Positions 1 through 8,349 of a stretch of DNA of 64,000 bases are shown piece after piece. Made by a program: the position numbers and the translations under genes. The stretch is from Paenibacillus silagei. Lineage in GTDB: Bacteria; Bacillota; Bacilli; Paenibacillales; Paenibacillaceae. The notes under the pieces were generated by a model. The model was not told the DNA's origin, searched no databases, and saw nothing but the letters and a program-made list of their open reading frames with translations. Each line of letters starts with the position of its first letter. Positions within the stretch are counted from its first letter, which is position 1. The stretch lies in contig NZ_JAGGLV010000008.1 of the NCBI RefSeq assembly GCF_017874735.1, positions 62,001-126,000 of the forward strand, read 5' to 3'.

Positions 1-965
1 CTGAAGCCCTTCAGACTGCTGGTGAAGCTGCGCAGGAAGCCGAGATCAAGCGGACCTTCAATTTCGAAGAGGAAGTCCTCCAGCTCGAATTCAGCCTGAA
101 GCTGCTCCAGTGCATAGGGATGGATGCCTTTCTGGACCTCCAGACGGGCAGGCACACCACGGCGGCGTTTGCGGAGCTCCTTCTCAATCTCCTCCAGCAG
201 ATCCTCCGCACCTTCTTCATCTATCGTCAGGTCGGAGTTGCGGGTCAGGCGGAATTCGCTGACAGCTACCGGATCATAACCGCTGAATAAGGTCTGAATA
301 TGATGGCGGATCACATCTTCAATGAATACGAATTGCCGTTTTTTGCTGTTCGAGCGGTGAGGCAAGGGAATGCAGCGCGGCAGATTGGACGGAATCTGCA
401 GAATGGCGAAGTAAGGCTCATCCTCCTGGCTGTCCTTGCGTGTCAGCACGACAGCCAGATAGATGAATTGGCTGTGAACCAGCGGGAACGGACGGCTCTG
501 GTCCACGGCCATCGGAGTCAGCACAGGGAAAATAATATCACGGTAGTATTCCTCAACCGACAGCTCCTGTGCCGGTGTCAAGTCTTCATAATCAACGAAC
601 ACAATGCCCTCTTTGTGCAGGCTGCGTGAAATATCCTTAAAGGTGCGGTACTGGTCGGCGACGATTTTGGTCACCCGTTTGCTGAGGCGTTTATAGAGGC
701 CGGAGGGCGTGTAGCCGGTAAAATCTTTTTTGGTATATCCCGCCCGGATCTGATCCTGGATGCCCGCTACCCGGACACTGATGAACTCATCCAGGTTACT
801 GGACACAATGGCCAGGAATTTGGCCCGCTCAATCAGCGGGTTCTCCGGGTCCTGTGCCTCGCCGAGCACCCGGCGGTTGAACTCGATCCAGCTGAGGTCA
901 CGGTTAAGATAGGCTGCTGCGGGACTGATATTGTTGATTTTTTTCTCATCTGTATTCACGTTCAT
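1..965 (-). CDS. ppk: Polyphosphate kinase 1, N-terminal part (cut by window edge)
   Basis: PPK1 transfers the terminal phosphate of ATP to a growing polyphosphate chain, reversibly, at the inner face of the membrane. I translated this gene by hand. About 321 codons are present, from ATG at 963-965 to the left window edge. The start MNVNTDEKK is followed by the family N-terminal signature YLNRDLSWIEFNRRVL near residues 19-34, and SSNLDEFISVRVAG follows near residue 60. A GGAGGG ribosome site sits just upstream of the ATG. The catalytic histidine lies further on, outside the window, so activity cannot be judged here. The gene is divergent from the LysM-3D gene; a WalR-like box lies about 75 bp upstream of its start and could touch its promoter. 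Family assignment is secure. Confidence 0.93.
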   Translation of the reverse strand, partial: MNVNTDEKKINNISPAAAYLNRDLSWIEFNRRVLGEAQDPENPLIERAKFLAIVSSNLDEFISVRVAGIQDQIRAGYTKKDFTGYTPSGLYKRLSKRVTKIVADQYRTFKDISRSLHKEGIVFVDYEDLTPAQELSVEEYYRDIIFPVLTPMAVDQSRPFPLVHSQFIYLAVVLTRKDSQEDEPYFAILQIPSNLPRCIPLPHRSNSKKRQFVFIEDVIRHHIQTLFSGYDPVAVSEFRLTRNSDLTIDEEGAEDLLEEIEKELRKRRRGVPARLEVQKGIHPYALEQLQAEFELEDFLFEIEGPLDLGFLRSFTSSLKGF

Positions 966-1264
966 GGACCCTCCAAGTTGCTTCAATGTCTAGTTAAGAT
1001 ATCGTATTCTTTCATTCTACTATTTGCTTAAGCGAGAAATGTTAAAACTGTGTAAAATTTTTGCGAATATTCAGGAAACATGGCATAATTCTGCAGAGTC
1101 TCTTCATAATGATTAAGAATATGTAATATTTGCATCCTTGATAACGCTTTATTAGGGCTAATTATTTCCAATATCCACAAAAACATAGCCAATGGTTACA
1201 AAGTTGTGATATATTCATTACTGTTAGTTTACAAACCGCGCGTCACCATTGAAGGAGGCAATTC
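966..1264. other. Divergent intergenic region, ppk / LysM-3D gene
   Basis: AT-rich region between two divergent genes. It holds a WalR-like box and promoter pointing right (1040-1089), and then an unusually long untranslated leader of about 170 nt before the LysM-3D start. A partial second WalR-like match reads on the minus strand near 1205-1220 (TGTAAA, five bases, AGTAAT; one mismatch). No riboswitch consensus was recognised in the leader. Confidence 0.5.
1040..1089 (+). promoter_or_regulatory. WalR (YycF)-type box with sigma-A-like promoter
   Basis: TGTTAA-N5-TGTAAA at 1040-1056 is an exact match to the published WalR consensus TGTWAH-N5-TGTWAH. Four bases further on come TTGCGA (1061-1066), a 17 bp spacer and CATAAT (1084-1089), a usable -35/-10 pair. 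A WalR box directly upstream of -35 is the arrangement expected for activation, and LysM-3D proteins such as B. subtilis YocH are WalR targets. The site match is seen directly; the regulation is inferred. Confidence 0.65.
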
Positions 1265-1948
1265 ATGAAACTCAAGATCAGAGCCATCACCGCCCTGGCG
1301 GCCGTACTGGGACTCGGCACCTTGCTTCACGCAGCTCCCGTTCAAGCCGACAGCGTACATATCGCTGGAGAGACTACAACCTATTATACTCTATCCAATC
1401 ATTATGGCATAAGTGTAGAAGAGCTTATGAATGCGAACCCGCAGATTTCAGCGCTAAATATTTATCCCGGGCTGAAATTCACCATTCCGGGTGATGTTCA
1501 AGCCAAGACTGTGGCAGCAGCCAATACTGCAGCAGCTTCAGTAGAAGCTGTGGACGCTGCAGAAGTTCAAGCCTTTAGTGTGCAGCCGGCAACCAACACT
1601 GTTCAAGCCTGGGGCAAAGAATTTAATTATGCCAAAGTGCTGCAGGTCAAGGCTTCCGCCTATTCCTCAGCAGCCAGCGAGAATGGCAAGTGGGGCGCAG
1701 TCGATTATTTCGGCAATACGCTGAAGCTCGGAACCATCGCCGTTGACCCGAGCGTGATTCCGCTGGGAACGAAGGTGCTCGTAACCGGGTATACCCATCC
1801 GGGCCTTCCGAAGCAAGCTTTCGTAGCTACAGCCACGGATATGGGGAGCGCGATCAAGGGCAACCGGATCGATATCTTTATTCCGGGCAGCCAGAGCTTT
1901 GTAGCCGATTTCGGTTATCAGTATGTACATTTATATATTATTGAATGA
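1265..1948 (+). CDS. Secreted LysM-3D domain cell wall protein (YocH-like)
   Basis: Probable secreted peptidoglycan-active protein of 227 residues. An N-terminal signal peptide (residues about 1-28, with an AQA-like cleavage region) is followed by one LysM peptidoglycan-binding domain (about 34-75), an Ala/Val-rich linker (80-115) and a C-terminal 3D domain. The three family aspartates are D161 (AVDPSVIPLG), D192 (ATDMGSA) and D203 (NRIDIF); the same fold forms the lytic transglycosylase core of MltA-type and YocH-type enzymes. The start ATG has AAGGAGG five bases upstream. A WalR-like box and promoter lie about 180-225 bp upstream, and a strong terminator follows. YocH in B. subtilis acts in wall turnover; the same role here is inferred. 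Confidence 0.88.
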   Translation: MKLKIRAITALAAVLGLGTLLHAAPVQADSVHIAGETTTYYTLSNHYGISVEELMNANPQISALNIYPGLKFTIPGDVQAKTVAAANTAAASVEAVDAAEVQAFSVQPATNTVQAWGKEFNYAKVLQVKASAYSSAASENGKWGAVDYFGNTLKLGTIAVDPSVIPLGTKVLVTGYTHPGLPKQAFVATATDMGSAIKGNRIDIFIPGSQSFVADFGYQYVHLYIIE

Positions 1949-1995
1949 ACCGATAATGATAAGTTGCACCACTGCAAGCATAACAGGTATTAATG

Positions 1996-2042
1996 AAAAG
2001 GAAACAAAACCAGGCAGCTTCGCCGGTTTTGTTTCCTTTTTT
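1996..2042. terminator. Bidirectional intrinsic terminator
   Basis: The 16-base arm AAAAGGAAACAAAACC (1996-2011) pairs with the arm at 2025-2040; an inner GGC/GCC extends the stem, and a run of six T ends at 2042. The A-run on the left means it also works leftwards. It separates the convergent LysM-3D and deacetylase genes. Confidence 0.85.
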
Positions 2043-2062
2043 GTTACCCTGCTATCAAGCGG

Positions 2063-2965
2063 TTATTTGCTTTTGCTGACCTGTAGCATCTGGGGAACGG
2101 TTACGAAGCTGTATCCGCGCTGGCGCAGATTGCTGATAATCTCGGGCAAGGCCTGCAATGTTCCCTGAAGATTACTGCCCCTGCCGCCGCCCCCGTGCTG
2201 AAGGATGATAGCCCCTCTGCCGGCCCGGGAGAGGATGTTATGCTTGACCTGATTTTTGGACAGTCCTCTCCAGTCGAGCGAGTCGACGTTCCAGTTCACC
2301 AGCTTATAGCCATGCGCTTTCGCCCATTTAAGCTGCGGCTCGTTGATGTCTCCATACGGCGGGCGGATCAGCTTTGGTTTGTATCCGGCCAGCAGCTGCA
2401 GAATATTCTCCGTCCGGATAATCTGGATGCGGAAGGCATTCAGACTCAGCTTGCTGAACTGGGGGTGATTATAGGAGTGATTGCCGATAGTATGGCCTTC
2501 GCGGATCATCCGGGCTACCAGGGCGGGATGCTTCTCCGCACGGCTGCCGACCACGAAAAATGTAGCTTTGACTTTATATTTGCGCAGCACATCCAGGAGC
2601 TGCGGGGTGAAGCGCGGATCAGGCACATCATCGAAGGTGAGAGCAATCATTTTGCGGCGGGGACCCTGGGTCTTGAGGGTCTCCGGGTATTTGCGCAGCA
2701 ACTGGCTGAGGGAGAGGCCTTTGCTTTTTTTATGGCGCCTTACTGAAGATTGGGAAGCCGCTGATCCTGCCGGTACCGCCGTTTCCTCTTCAATAGAAGC
2801 TTGTGGCCGGGAAGATGGCAGGATCTCTTGTGCTAGCACTGGCGCAGGACTATCTGCCGCTGCAGCAGAGACAGACACAAGCTCCGCAGCCGGTGCAGGA
2901 GCAGACAGGGCCAGGGCAATGACGGTTATTAGCAGCACAATGCGGCGGAATATTACCAGTTTCAT
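2063..2965 (-). CDS. Polysaccharide deacetylase (NodB domain), exported
   Basis: Probable peptidoglycan or polysaccharide N-deacetylase of carbohydrate esterase family 4, 300 residues. A signal peptide or N-terminal anchor (residues 5-28) precedes a low-complexity, basic linker (30-105) and a complete NodB domain. Metal and catalytic residues visible are TFDDVPD (D112, D113), H163 and H167 in HTIGNHSYNH, RPPYG (201-205), D228-W and LQH (H257). The start is taken at the ATG giving MKLVIFRR, because GGAGG lies 11 bases upstream; a GTG eight codons earlier is in frame but has no ribosome site. The exact substrate (peptidoglycan GlcNAc, MurNAc or another polymer) cannot be read from the sequence. 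Convergent with the LysM-3D gene. Confidence 0.86.
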   Translation of the reverse strand: MKLVIFRRIVLLITVIALALSAPAPAAELVSVSAAAADSPAPVLAQEILPSSRPQASIEEETAVPAGSAASQSSVRRHKKSKGLSLSQLLRKYPETLKTQGPRRKMIALTFDDVPDPRFTPQLLDVLRKYKVKATFFVVGSRAEKHPALVARMIREGHTIGNHSYNHPQFSKLSLNAFRIQIIRTENILQLLAGYKPKLIRPPYGDINEPQLKWAKAHGYKLVNWNVDSLDWRGLSKNQVKHNILSRAGRGAIILQHGGGGRGSNLQGTLQALPEIISNLRQRGYSFVTVPQMLQVSKSK

Positions 2966-3139
2966 CGGAATGATGCCTCCTCCAACCACGGGTCCGGTTA
3001 TTTTAGAATATAAGGGTTGTTATTTCCAAGCAGCCTTGAAATTATGCCGTACAGGCAGCAGAGCATTCAAAGATTTATCACATCCGCAAATCGTTGTATA
3101 CTGAAATGGATCATAGATACGGGAAGGATGGAGACAAGA

Positions 3140-4180
3140 ATGACCGATTTGTTCACACCTTATGAACTGAAGGCTCTGACCCTGAAGAACCGCGTGGTCA
3201 TGCCTCCAATGTGCCAGTATGCGGTTGAGAAGCAGGACGGTATTCCGACGGATTGGCATCATGTGCATTATGTCAGCCGGGCTGTCGGCGGGAGCGGCTT
3301 CATTATTGTAGAGATGAGCGGAGTTCACCCCGATGGACGGATCACGAACCGGGACACCGGGATCTGGGAGGACGGACAGATTCCGGCGTTCAAGCGTCTG
3401 ACGGATGCCGTTCATGCCCATGGAGCTAAGGTTGCCATCCAGCTCGGCCATGCCGGCCGCAAGGCGGTCGATGCCGCTCCGCCGGTTGCACCTTCGGCCA
3501 TCCCGTTCGATGATACCTATGCTATGCCCAAGGCGCTTAGCCGTGAAGAGATTGCGGAGCTGATTATCGCCTTCCGGGAAGCGGCGCGGCGCGCGGTTGA
3601 AGCGGGATTCGATACCGTTGAGCTGCATGGAGCCCATGGATACCTCATTCACCAGTTCCATTCCCCGCTCTCCAATGTCCGGGATGATGAGTATGGCCAA
3701 GACCCCATCCTGTTCGGTGAACAGGTGGTAGAGGCGGTGCGTGAGGTACTGCCGGCTGAGATGCCGCTAATCATGCGGGTGTCCGCCAAGGAATACGTCG
3801 AGGGCGGTTATGATGAAGCTTATGCGCTGGAATTCTGCCGCCGCTACAAGGATGCAGGCGTAGACCTGTTCCATGTATCCTCGGGCGGGGAAGGGCCGAT
3901 TGGCTCGAATGGAGGCCCTAATGCGGGACCGGCTTACCAGGTGGGGCTTGCCGAATACATACGCAGCGGATTACAGGTTCCTGTTATCGCTGTAGGGCGT
4001 CTGGAGTCATATGCAGAAGCGCAGGCAGTGATTACGGAGGCGAAGGCAGAGCTGGTGGCTGTAGGCAGAGGCATGCTCAGCGATCCGTATTGGGTACATC
4101 ATGCTGCTGAGGCGCTGGGCGGAATTGATCCGTCCGAGCTGCCCGCACCTTATGTGCGCGGAATCTGGAACAAGAAATAG
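3140..4180 (+). CDS. namA: NADPH dehydrogenase, Old Yellow Enzyme family (YqjM/NamA)
   Basis: FMN-dependent NADPH oxidoreductase that reduces activated C=C bonds and some nitro compounds; cytosolic TIM barrel. It has 346 residues against 338 for B. subtilis YqjM. YqjM-class marker residues are present: C25 and Y27 in MPPMCQY near the flavin, the QLGHAGRKA loop (101-109), and H163/H166/Y168 in ELHGAHGYL, which bind the substrate. VGRGMLSDP near the C-terminus belongs to the FMN phosphate site. The ATG at 3140 follows an AAGGATGGAG ribosome site; longer in-frame upstream extensions lack one. It lies 86 bp upstream of pyrK on the same strand, but the chemistry gives no clear reason to group them. 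Confidence 0.92.
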   Translation: MTDLFTPYELKALTLKNRVVMPPMCQYAVEKQDGIPTDWHHVHYVSRAVGGSGFIIVEMSGVHPDGRITNRDTGIWEDGQIPAFKRLTDAVHAHGAKVAIQLGHAGRKAVDAAPPVAPSAIPFDDTYAMPKALSREEIAELIIAFREAARRAVEAGFDTVELHGAHGYLIHQFHSPLSNVRDDEYGQDPILFGEQVVEAVREVLPAEMPLIMRVSAKEYVEGGYDEAYALEFCRRYKDAGVDLFHVSSGGEGPIGSNGGPNAGPAYQVGLAEYIRSGLQVPVIAVGRLESYAEAQAVITEAKAELVAVGRGMLSDPYWVHHAAEALGGIDPSELPAPYVRGIWNKK

Positions 4181-4266
4181 AGGGCATCATTTGTGAATAA
4201 TGTCACAGATTTTAAGTTCCTTCTCAGGCATGGTTAATAAGATTAAATTTGAAGGAGCTTGATAAC

Positions 4267-4971
4267 GTGGCGACGGTGATTAGTAATGAGCGGCTGGCTG
4301 AAGGAGTGTACCACCTGGTAGTTGAAGGAGGAAACAGCGGGGAGATGGGTCAGTTCTACATGCTGCGGGCATGGGGAGCCTATCCGCTGCTGTCCAGACC
4401 GCTTAGCATACATCAGGTGAATGATAACGGTGTTGAATTCTTATATCACGTAGTGGGTGAAGGAACAGAGATCCTTGCCGGACTGAATCCGGGCGATCCG
4501 CTGGAGCTGGAGGGACCGTTCGGCACAGGCTTCCCGCAGGTGGAAGGCAGGGTAGCTTTAGTGGGCGGGGGGATCGGAATTGCTCCGCTTTATTATTGTG
4601 CGCAGAAGCTTCCAGAGAGCGATATCTATCTCGGCTTCAGCCGCGAGCCGTTCCGTACAGAAGCCTTCCGTCCTCTGGCTGCTGAGCTGACCGTCGATGT
4701 AGGCGGACTGATTCTGGACAGCGTGGATTTCTCGGCGTATGACCATATCTTCGTCTGCGGCCCGCATCCGATGCTGAAGGCTGCACAGCTCAAGGGCAGC
4801 GCACTAGATCCTGCGGGTAAGCGCCCTGACGTCTATCTGTCACTGGAGAACCGGATGGCCTGCGGCATCGGCGCTTGTCTGGTCTGCAGCGTCTCCTGCA
4901 AGGACGGGCAACGCAAAGCCTGCGCAGACGGTCCTGTTTTCCTGGCTGAGGAGGTATTATTTCATGATTAA
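4267..4971 (+). CDS. pyrK: Dihydroorotate dehydrogenase electron transfer subunit PyrK
   Basis: Passes electrons from the class 1B dihydroorotate dehydrogenase PyrD to NAD+ in pyrimidine synthesis, through FAD and a [2Fe-2S] cluster. 234 residues. A ferredoxin-reductase-like FAD domain (SRPLSIHQ) and an NAD domain (GGGIGIAPL) precede a C-terminal cluster with C199, C204, C207 and C219 (C-x4-C-x2-C-x11-C), the PyrK pattern. The start chosen is GTG at 4267, nine bases after AAGGAG; a TTG six codons earlier would overlap that ribosome site. The 3' end overlaps pyrD by 8 bp, so the two are translationally coupled. The other pyr genes are not in the window. Confidence 0.93.
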   Translation: MATVISNERLAEGVYHLVVEGGNSGEMGQFYMLRAWGAYPLLSRPLSIHQVNDNGVEFLYHVVGEGTEILAGLNPGDPLELEGPFGTGFPQVEGRVALVGGGIGIAPLYYCAQKLPESDIYLGFSREPFRTEAFRPLAAELTVDVGGLILDSVDFSAYDHIFVCGPHPMLKAAQLKGSALDPAGKRPDVYLSLENRMACGIGACLVCSVSCKDGQRKACADGPVFLAEEVLFHD

Positions 4972-5908
4972 TACAACTATTGATACAACTGCAACGATTG
5001 CCGGTGTGTCCTTTAAGAACCCGATTGTAATGGCTTCGGGTACCTTCGGCTTCGGCCGTGAGTATGGCCGGTTATATGATGTGTCCCTGCTGGGGGGAAT
5101 CTCCGGCAAGGGGCTTACGCTTCATGCCAAAGCCGGTAATCCCGGAATCCGCGTCTATGAGACCCCTTCCGGGATGCTGAACAGCGTAGGGCTTGAGAAT
5201 CCGGGAGTAGAGGCCTTTCTGGCCAAAGAGCTGCCATATTGGGAGACGCTGGATACCGCACGTATCGTGAATCTGGGCGGTAACACGCTGGCGGATTACG
5301 TGCTGGGTGCTGAGCTGATCCAGCGGGATGCGGATGCCCGTCTTCTGGCCGGGACGCAGGCCGTGGATATGATTGAGCTGAATATCTCCTGCCCGAACGT
5401 GAAGGAGGGCGGGATTGCTTTTGGCGTGAAGACTCCGGCAGCCCAGGAAGTGGTTCGTGCGGTACGGGCGGCTACAAGTCTGCCGCTGGCCGTGAAGCTG
5501 TCGCCCAATGCCGAGGATATTGCGGAGATGGCTGTGATGTGTGAAGCAGAGGGGGCGGACGCCGTCTCTCTGATTAACACGATCTCCGGGATGAAGATCG
5601 ACGTCCGCCGCCGCCGCAGTGTGTTCAATAACCTCTATGCGGGACTATCCGGACCAGCGGTTAAGCCGGTGGCTCTGCGTATGGTGCATCAGGTAGCCCG
5701 CCGGGTAACCATTCCGGTAATCGGCATGGGCGGCATCACTTCAGCCACGGATATTATTGAATTTATTATGGCGGGAGCGACTGTAATACAGGTTGGAACC
5801 TACAATTTCATGAATTTGCGGGCGGGCAGCACACTTGTAGAAGAATTGCAGCAGTTTATGAAGGAAGAGAATATTTCCTCACTGGATGAGATCCGTGGTA
5901 TTGTATAG
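4964..5908 (+). CDS. pyrD: Dihydroorotate dehydrogenase, class 1B catalytic subunit
   Basis: Oxidises dihydroorotate to orotate, the fourth step of pyrimidine synthesis, using FMN; the active form pairs with PyrK. 314 residues, close to the family norm. The catalytic base is a cysteine, C143 in LNISCPN, which marks class 1B; class 2 membrane enzymes use serine. Other family segments are [13 protein letters not shown] (19-31), [10 protein letters not shown] and the phosphate-binding IPVIGMGGI followed by VGTYNF. The start overlaps the end of pyrK. The following gene begins about 90 bp further on. Confidence 0.95.
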   Translation: MINTTIDTTATIAGVSFKNPIVMASGTFGFGREYGRLYDVSLLGGISGKGLTLHAKAGNPGIRVYETPSGMLNSVGLENPGVEAFLAKELPYWETLDTARIVNLGGNTLADYVLGAELIQRDADARLLAGTQAVDMIELNISCPNVKEGGIAFGVKTPAAQEVVRAVRAATSLPLAVKLSPNAEDIAEMAVMCEAEGADAVSLINTISGMKIDVRRRRSVFNNLYAGLSGPAVKPVALRMVHQVARRVTIPVIGMGGITSATDIIEFIMAGATVIQVGTYNFMNLRAGSTLVEELQQFMKEENISSLDEIRGIV

Positions 5909-5995
5909 GCAGCAAGCCGGTTTGCAATGATCTTTTTGCCGCAGAATGAGAGATCTCTACAGCCTATGGTTAATATAAAGGGAGGGGAGTTCTGC

Positions 5996-6346
5996 TTGAC
6001 AACGTATCTGGTGCATCCTGACGATATTGTCCTGTCCGAGACCGAGGTGGGCCGTGATCTGCTGCTGCTGATTACCGGGGGAGTGCGCCATATCGGTGCA
6101 GCAAGCACGGCGTACATGGACGGAGAATTCGCACGGGTGATGACCTCTGCCGTTCCCCATCATAAGGAGCATACGATCAGTGAAGCCATTGCGCTGAAGG
6201 CTGCTGCCGCATTGAACCGGACAGTCACAGTTGTGATGGGCATCCACTATGACGATCTGAGCAAAGAGGGCATCCTTGCGGTCGTAAATATTGTGAATGA
6301 TAAGGTGGAGCAATATTTAGTACAGAAGGCCGGAACAAATTTTTGA
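5996..6346 (+). CDS. LpdD-like protein (prenylated-flavin chaperone family)
   Basis: A 116-residue protein whose layout resembles LpdD, the small D subunit of Lactobacillus gallate decarboxylase that is thought to act as a prenylated-flavin chaperone. Shared features as I recall the family: GRDLLLLITGG, HIGA, a central HHKEHTISEAIA and VTVVMGIHYDDLSKEGI (compare DLL..TGG..HIG, ISE..A and T.GIH...). The start is TTG at 5996, six bases after GGGAGGGGAG. No UbiD-type decarboxylase (LpdB/C) or UbiX flavin prenyltransferase is in the window, so its partner is unknown. It follows pyrD on the same strand with about 90 bp between, which may be chance. Family resemblance is moderate; function is not established. 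Confidence 0.55.
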   Translation: MTTYLVHPDDIVLSETEVGRDLLLLITGGVRHIGAASTAYMDGEFARVMTSAVPHHKEHTISEAIALKAAAALNRTVTVVMGIHYDDLSKEGILAVVNIVNDKVEQYLVQKAGTNF

Positions 6347-6414
6347 AACGATCCCCATCTCCCTGCGTAAAAGATACCATTGAACAACTAACTTTTATTT
6401 TGGAGGAATGAACG

Positions 6415-7083
6415 ATGTCTATATTTAAAAGATTGCGTGATCTGACCATGTCCAATGTGAATGCGATTATCGATAAAGCTGAAGATCCGGTTAAAATGAC
6501 CGACCAGTACATTCGTGACATGACGGAGGATCTGGAGGATGCTGAGAAAGCGGTAGCTGCCCAGATCGCTATTGAGAAGAAATTCAAACAGTTGTACGAA
6601 GAGCAGGAAGCGCTCGTGAACAAGCGTAATCAACAAGCTCATGCAGCCGCTCAAGCCGGTAACGCCGATCTGGCCCGCCGTGCTCTTGAAGAGAAGAAAT
6701 CGGCAGAAGCCAAGCTTGTAGAGTACAAGGCCAGCTTCGACCAGAACAAGGCTTCCGCCGACAACCTGCGCGGCAAGCTTGATGAAATGCGCAAACAGCT
6801 TACCCAGATGAAGAACAAGCGGGAGACACTCGTTGCCCGTTACAACGCTGCGAAGGCACAGACCGAAATCAACAAAGCGATGAGCGGCTTCAGCTCAGAC
6901 TCTGCTTCTGCCGGACTCAAACGGATGGAAGACAAGATGCTGCAGGCCGAAGCACAGGCAGAAGCCAGCAACGAGATGAGCTCGGGCAACAAGTCGCTCG
7001 ATGATGAGTTCGAGAAGCTGGGCAAAGACCAGGCGGTTGAAGATGAGCTGGCTGCGCTGATGAAGCAATACGAGAAACAATAA
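6415..7083 (+). CDS. pspA: PspA/IM30 family membrane-stress protein
   Basis: Phage-shock-protein-A family protein of 222 residues. PspA proteins form ESCRT-III-like helical assemblies on the inner face of the cell membrane and protect it from leakage. The sequence is almost wholly helical and charged, with the N-terminal MSIFKRLRDLTMSNVNAIID amphipathic start and long coiled coils (about 25-150). The start follows TTTTGGAGGAATG. It heads a probable three-gene operon with a DUF350 membrane protein and a DUF4178 protein, a combination seen with PspA homologues in other bacteria (for example E. coli yjfJ with yjfL). A hairpin at 7123-7158 just after the stop may reduce read-through, leaving pspA the most expressed. 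Confidence 0.92.
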   Translation: MSIFKRLRDLTMSNVNAIIDKAEDPVKMTDQYIRDMTEDLEDAEKAVAAQIAIEKKFKQLYEEQEALVNKRNQQAHAAAQAGNADLARRALEEKKSAEAKLVEYKASFDQNKASADNLRGKLDEMRKQLTQMKNKRETLVARYNAAKAQTEINKAMSGFSSDSASAGLKRMEDKMLQAEAQAEASNEMSSGNKSLDDEFEKLGKDQAVEDELAALMKQYEKQ

Positions 7084-7122
7084 CATATTGGCATAAGCCG
7101 GACTTTAGGCTGATGGCCACAG

Positions 7123-7158
7123 GCGAAGGGGAGACAGAACCAGCGGTTTCTCCTTCGC
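7123..7158 (+). terminator. Hairpin between pspA and the DUF350 gene
   Basis: GCGAAGGGGAGA (7123-7134) pairs with TCTCCTTCGC (7149-7158), leaving two extra bases on the left arm, and is followed by TTTATGTTTG. It sits inside a co-directional operon, so I read it as a partial terminator or mRNA-stabilising stem that lowers expression of the downstream genes. Confidence 0.5.
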
Positions 7159-7209
7159 TTTATGTTTGTCTTACCTGTTATGAAATATGAACAAGCGGGG
7201 GCTGGAGTA

Positions 7210-7620
7210 ATGGATTTCGATACCCTGGTGTCCATGGTAGTATGGACGGTCAGCGGCGCAGTACTGCTGTGTGTGCTGATGCTCGTGGATTCGCTGTTTA
7301 CCCGTTATAATGATATGGAAGAGCTGAAGGCAGGGAATATGGCCGTGACTACCCGGCTGGTGTTGAAGCTGCTGTCACAAGGCTACATTTTATCGGCATC
7401 CATTGCTGCGGCGAACCGGCTCGGGACCGCCCTTATCGTCTCGATTGTCTCTTTTATCCTGTTATTCGTGCTGGAGAAGACGGTAGAGCAGCTCCTCAGC
7501 CGGTGGGGGAACCTTGAACTGGATCATGGCACTCAGCTTGGCAAGGTCGGCTACGGCCTGATGGCAGGCTCGCTGCATGTGACGGGGGCATTGATTATAG
7601 CGGCCTTTATTCGCGGATAA
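7210..7620 (+). CDS. DUF350 family membrane protein (YjfL-like)
   Basis: Integral membrane protein of 136 residues with about four hydrophobic segments (residues roughly 7-27, 45-65, 70-90 and 115-135). It fits the DUF350 (UPF0719) family, small membrane proteins often encoded next to pspA homologues. GGCTGGAG precedes the ATG at 7210; an in-frame ATG 16 codons earlier lacks a ribosome site and would overlap the hairpin's downstream flank. It probably anchors or recruits the PspA-type protein at the membrane, but that is inferred from neighbourhood only. Confidence 0.78.
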   Translation: MDFDTLVSMVVWTVSGAVLLCVLMLVDSLFTRYNDMEELKAGNMAVTTRLVLKLLSQGYILSASIAAANRLGTALIVSIVSFILLFVLEKTVEQLLSRWGNLELDHGTQLGKVGYGLMAGSLHVTGALIIAAFIRG

Positions 7621-7660
7621 GAAGAAGGATTAGCGTACCAATTGTAGGAGGATGATGGCT

Positions 7661-8167
7661 TTGGGTCTTTGGAAAAGAATCGGCAATCTGTTCTCGAAGC
7701 CGGAGGCGCCTAAAGCGCCCGCAAGCATGCTGACCCTGTCTCCCGGAGATATCTGTGAGGTCTCCCTGGTCACCTATGAAGTGACGGGCCGGACGAAGAC
7801 GAGTGGCCGTAATGCAGTTGTACTGACGCTGCGTGACGGGAGCCGGATCGCCTATCTGTATATGGAAGAGCGGGAAGAGCTGCAATACAGATTGTATCAC
7901 CCGATAGACGGGCGTCTGGACAGTCCTTCCGAGGTCCCGGCTACCCTGGAGCTGGATGACCGGACCTTCTATCTGGAGGAAGAATATGAAGGATATGCCG
8001 CTGTTACCGGGCAGACGCCTTATATGAACGGCGGGGAGCAGCATGTCTGGCAATACCAGGCGGATGATTCGCGGCTGCTGCGTGTGGAATGGCAGAATGG
8101 ACGGTTCATGCTCTATGAGGGTGAAAGCGTCCTTTCGGCTGATGTCAGAGTGATTCGCGCGTCTTAA
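7661..8167 (+). CDS. DUF4178 domain protein
   Basis: A 168-residue soluble protein starting MGLWKRIGNLFSK, an amphipathic, basic N-terminus that could touch the membrane. The rest is beta-rich (LTLSPGDICEVSLVTYEVTG, TFYLEEEYEGYAAV, WQYQADDSRLLRVEW) and fits DUF4178, a domain found in PspA/DUF350 operons. The start is uncertain. TAGGAGG is followed directly by ATGATG, so both ATGs are too close; the TTG at 7661, nine bases on, fits best. Third gene of the pspA operon, ended by the terminator at 8229-8267. No biochemical role is known to me. Confidence 0.68.
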   Translation: MGLWKRIGNLFSKPEAPKAPASMLTLSPGDICEVSLVTYEVTGRTKTSGRNAVVLTLRDGSRIAYLYMEEREELQYRLYHPIDGRLDSPSEVPATLELDDRTFYLEEEYEGYAAVTGQTPYMNGGEQHVWQYQADDSRLLRVEWQNGRFMLYEGESVLSADVRVIRAS

Positions 8168-8228
8168 GCTTGAACTGGAGCTGGGGCGGCTGTGCTGCTG
8201 ACTGCGTAATAGAATCGCAATGGACTAA

Positions 8229-8267
8229 GGGATGCATGCGCTTGTTACAGGCCTGTGCATCCCTTTT
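8229..8267 (+). terminator. Terminator after the pspA operon
   Basis: GGGATGCA (8229-8236) pairs with TGCATCCC (8256-8263) and is followed by TTTT. It lies 61 bp after the DUF4178 stop and before moeA. Confidence 0.75.
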
Positions 8268-8349
8268 GCCATGCCTTCATGTTAGAATAGGGCGTAATTG
8301 GTTTAATGAGCAGCAATCTACCGGAGAAGCAGAAGGAGTGAATTCAACA

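Noticed and set aside
1923..2168. 81-residue plus-strand frame over the terminator at 2 kb
   Set aside because: Spans a strong terminator and the end of the opposite gene; no ribosome site.
2195..2746. 183-residue frame opposite the deacetylase gene
   Set aside because: Shadow of the deacetylase, which has all NodB motifs.
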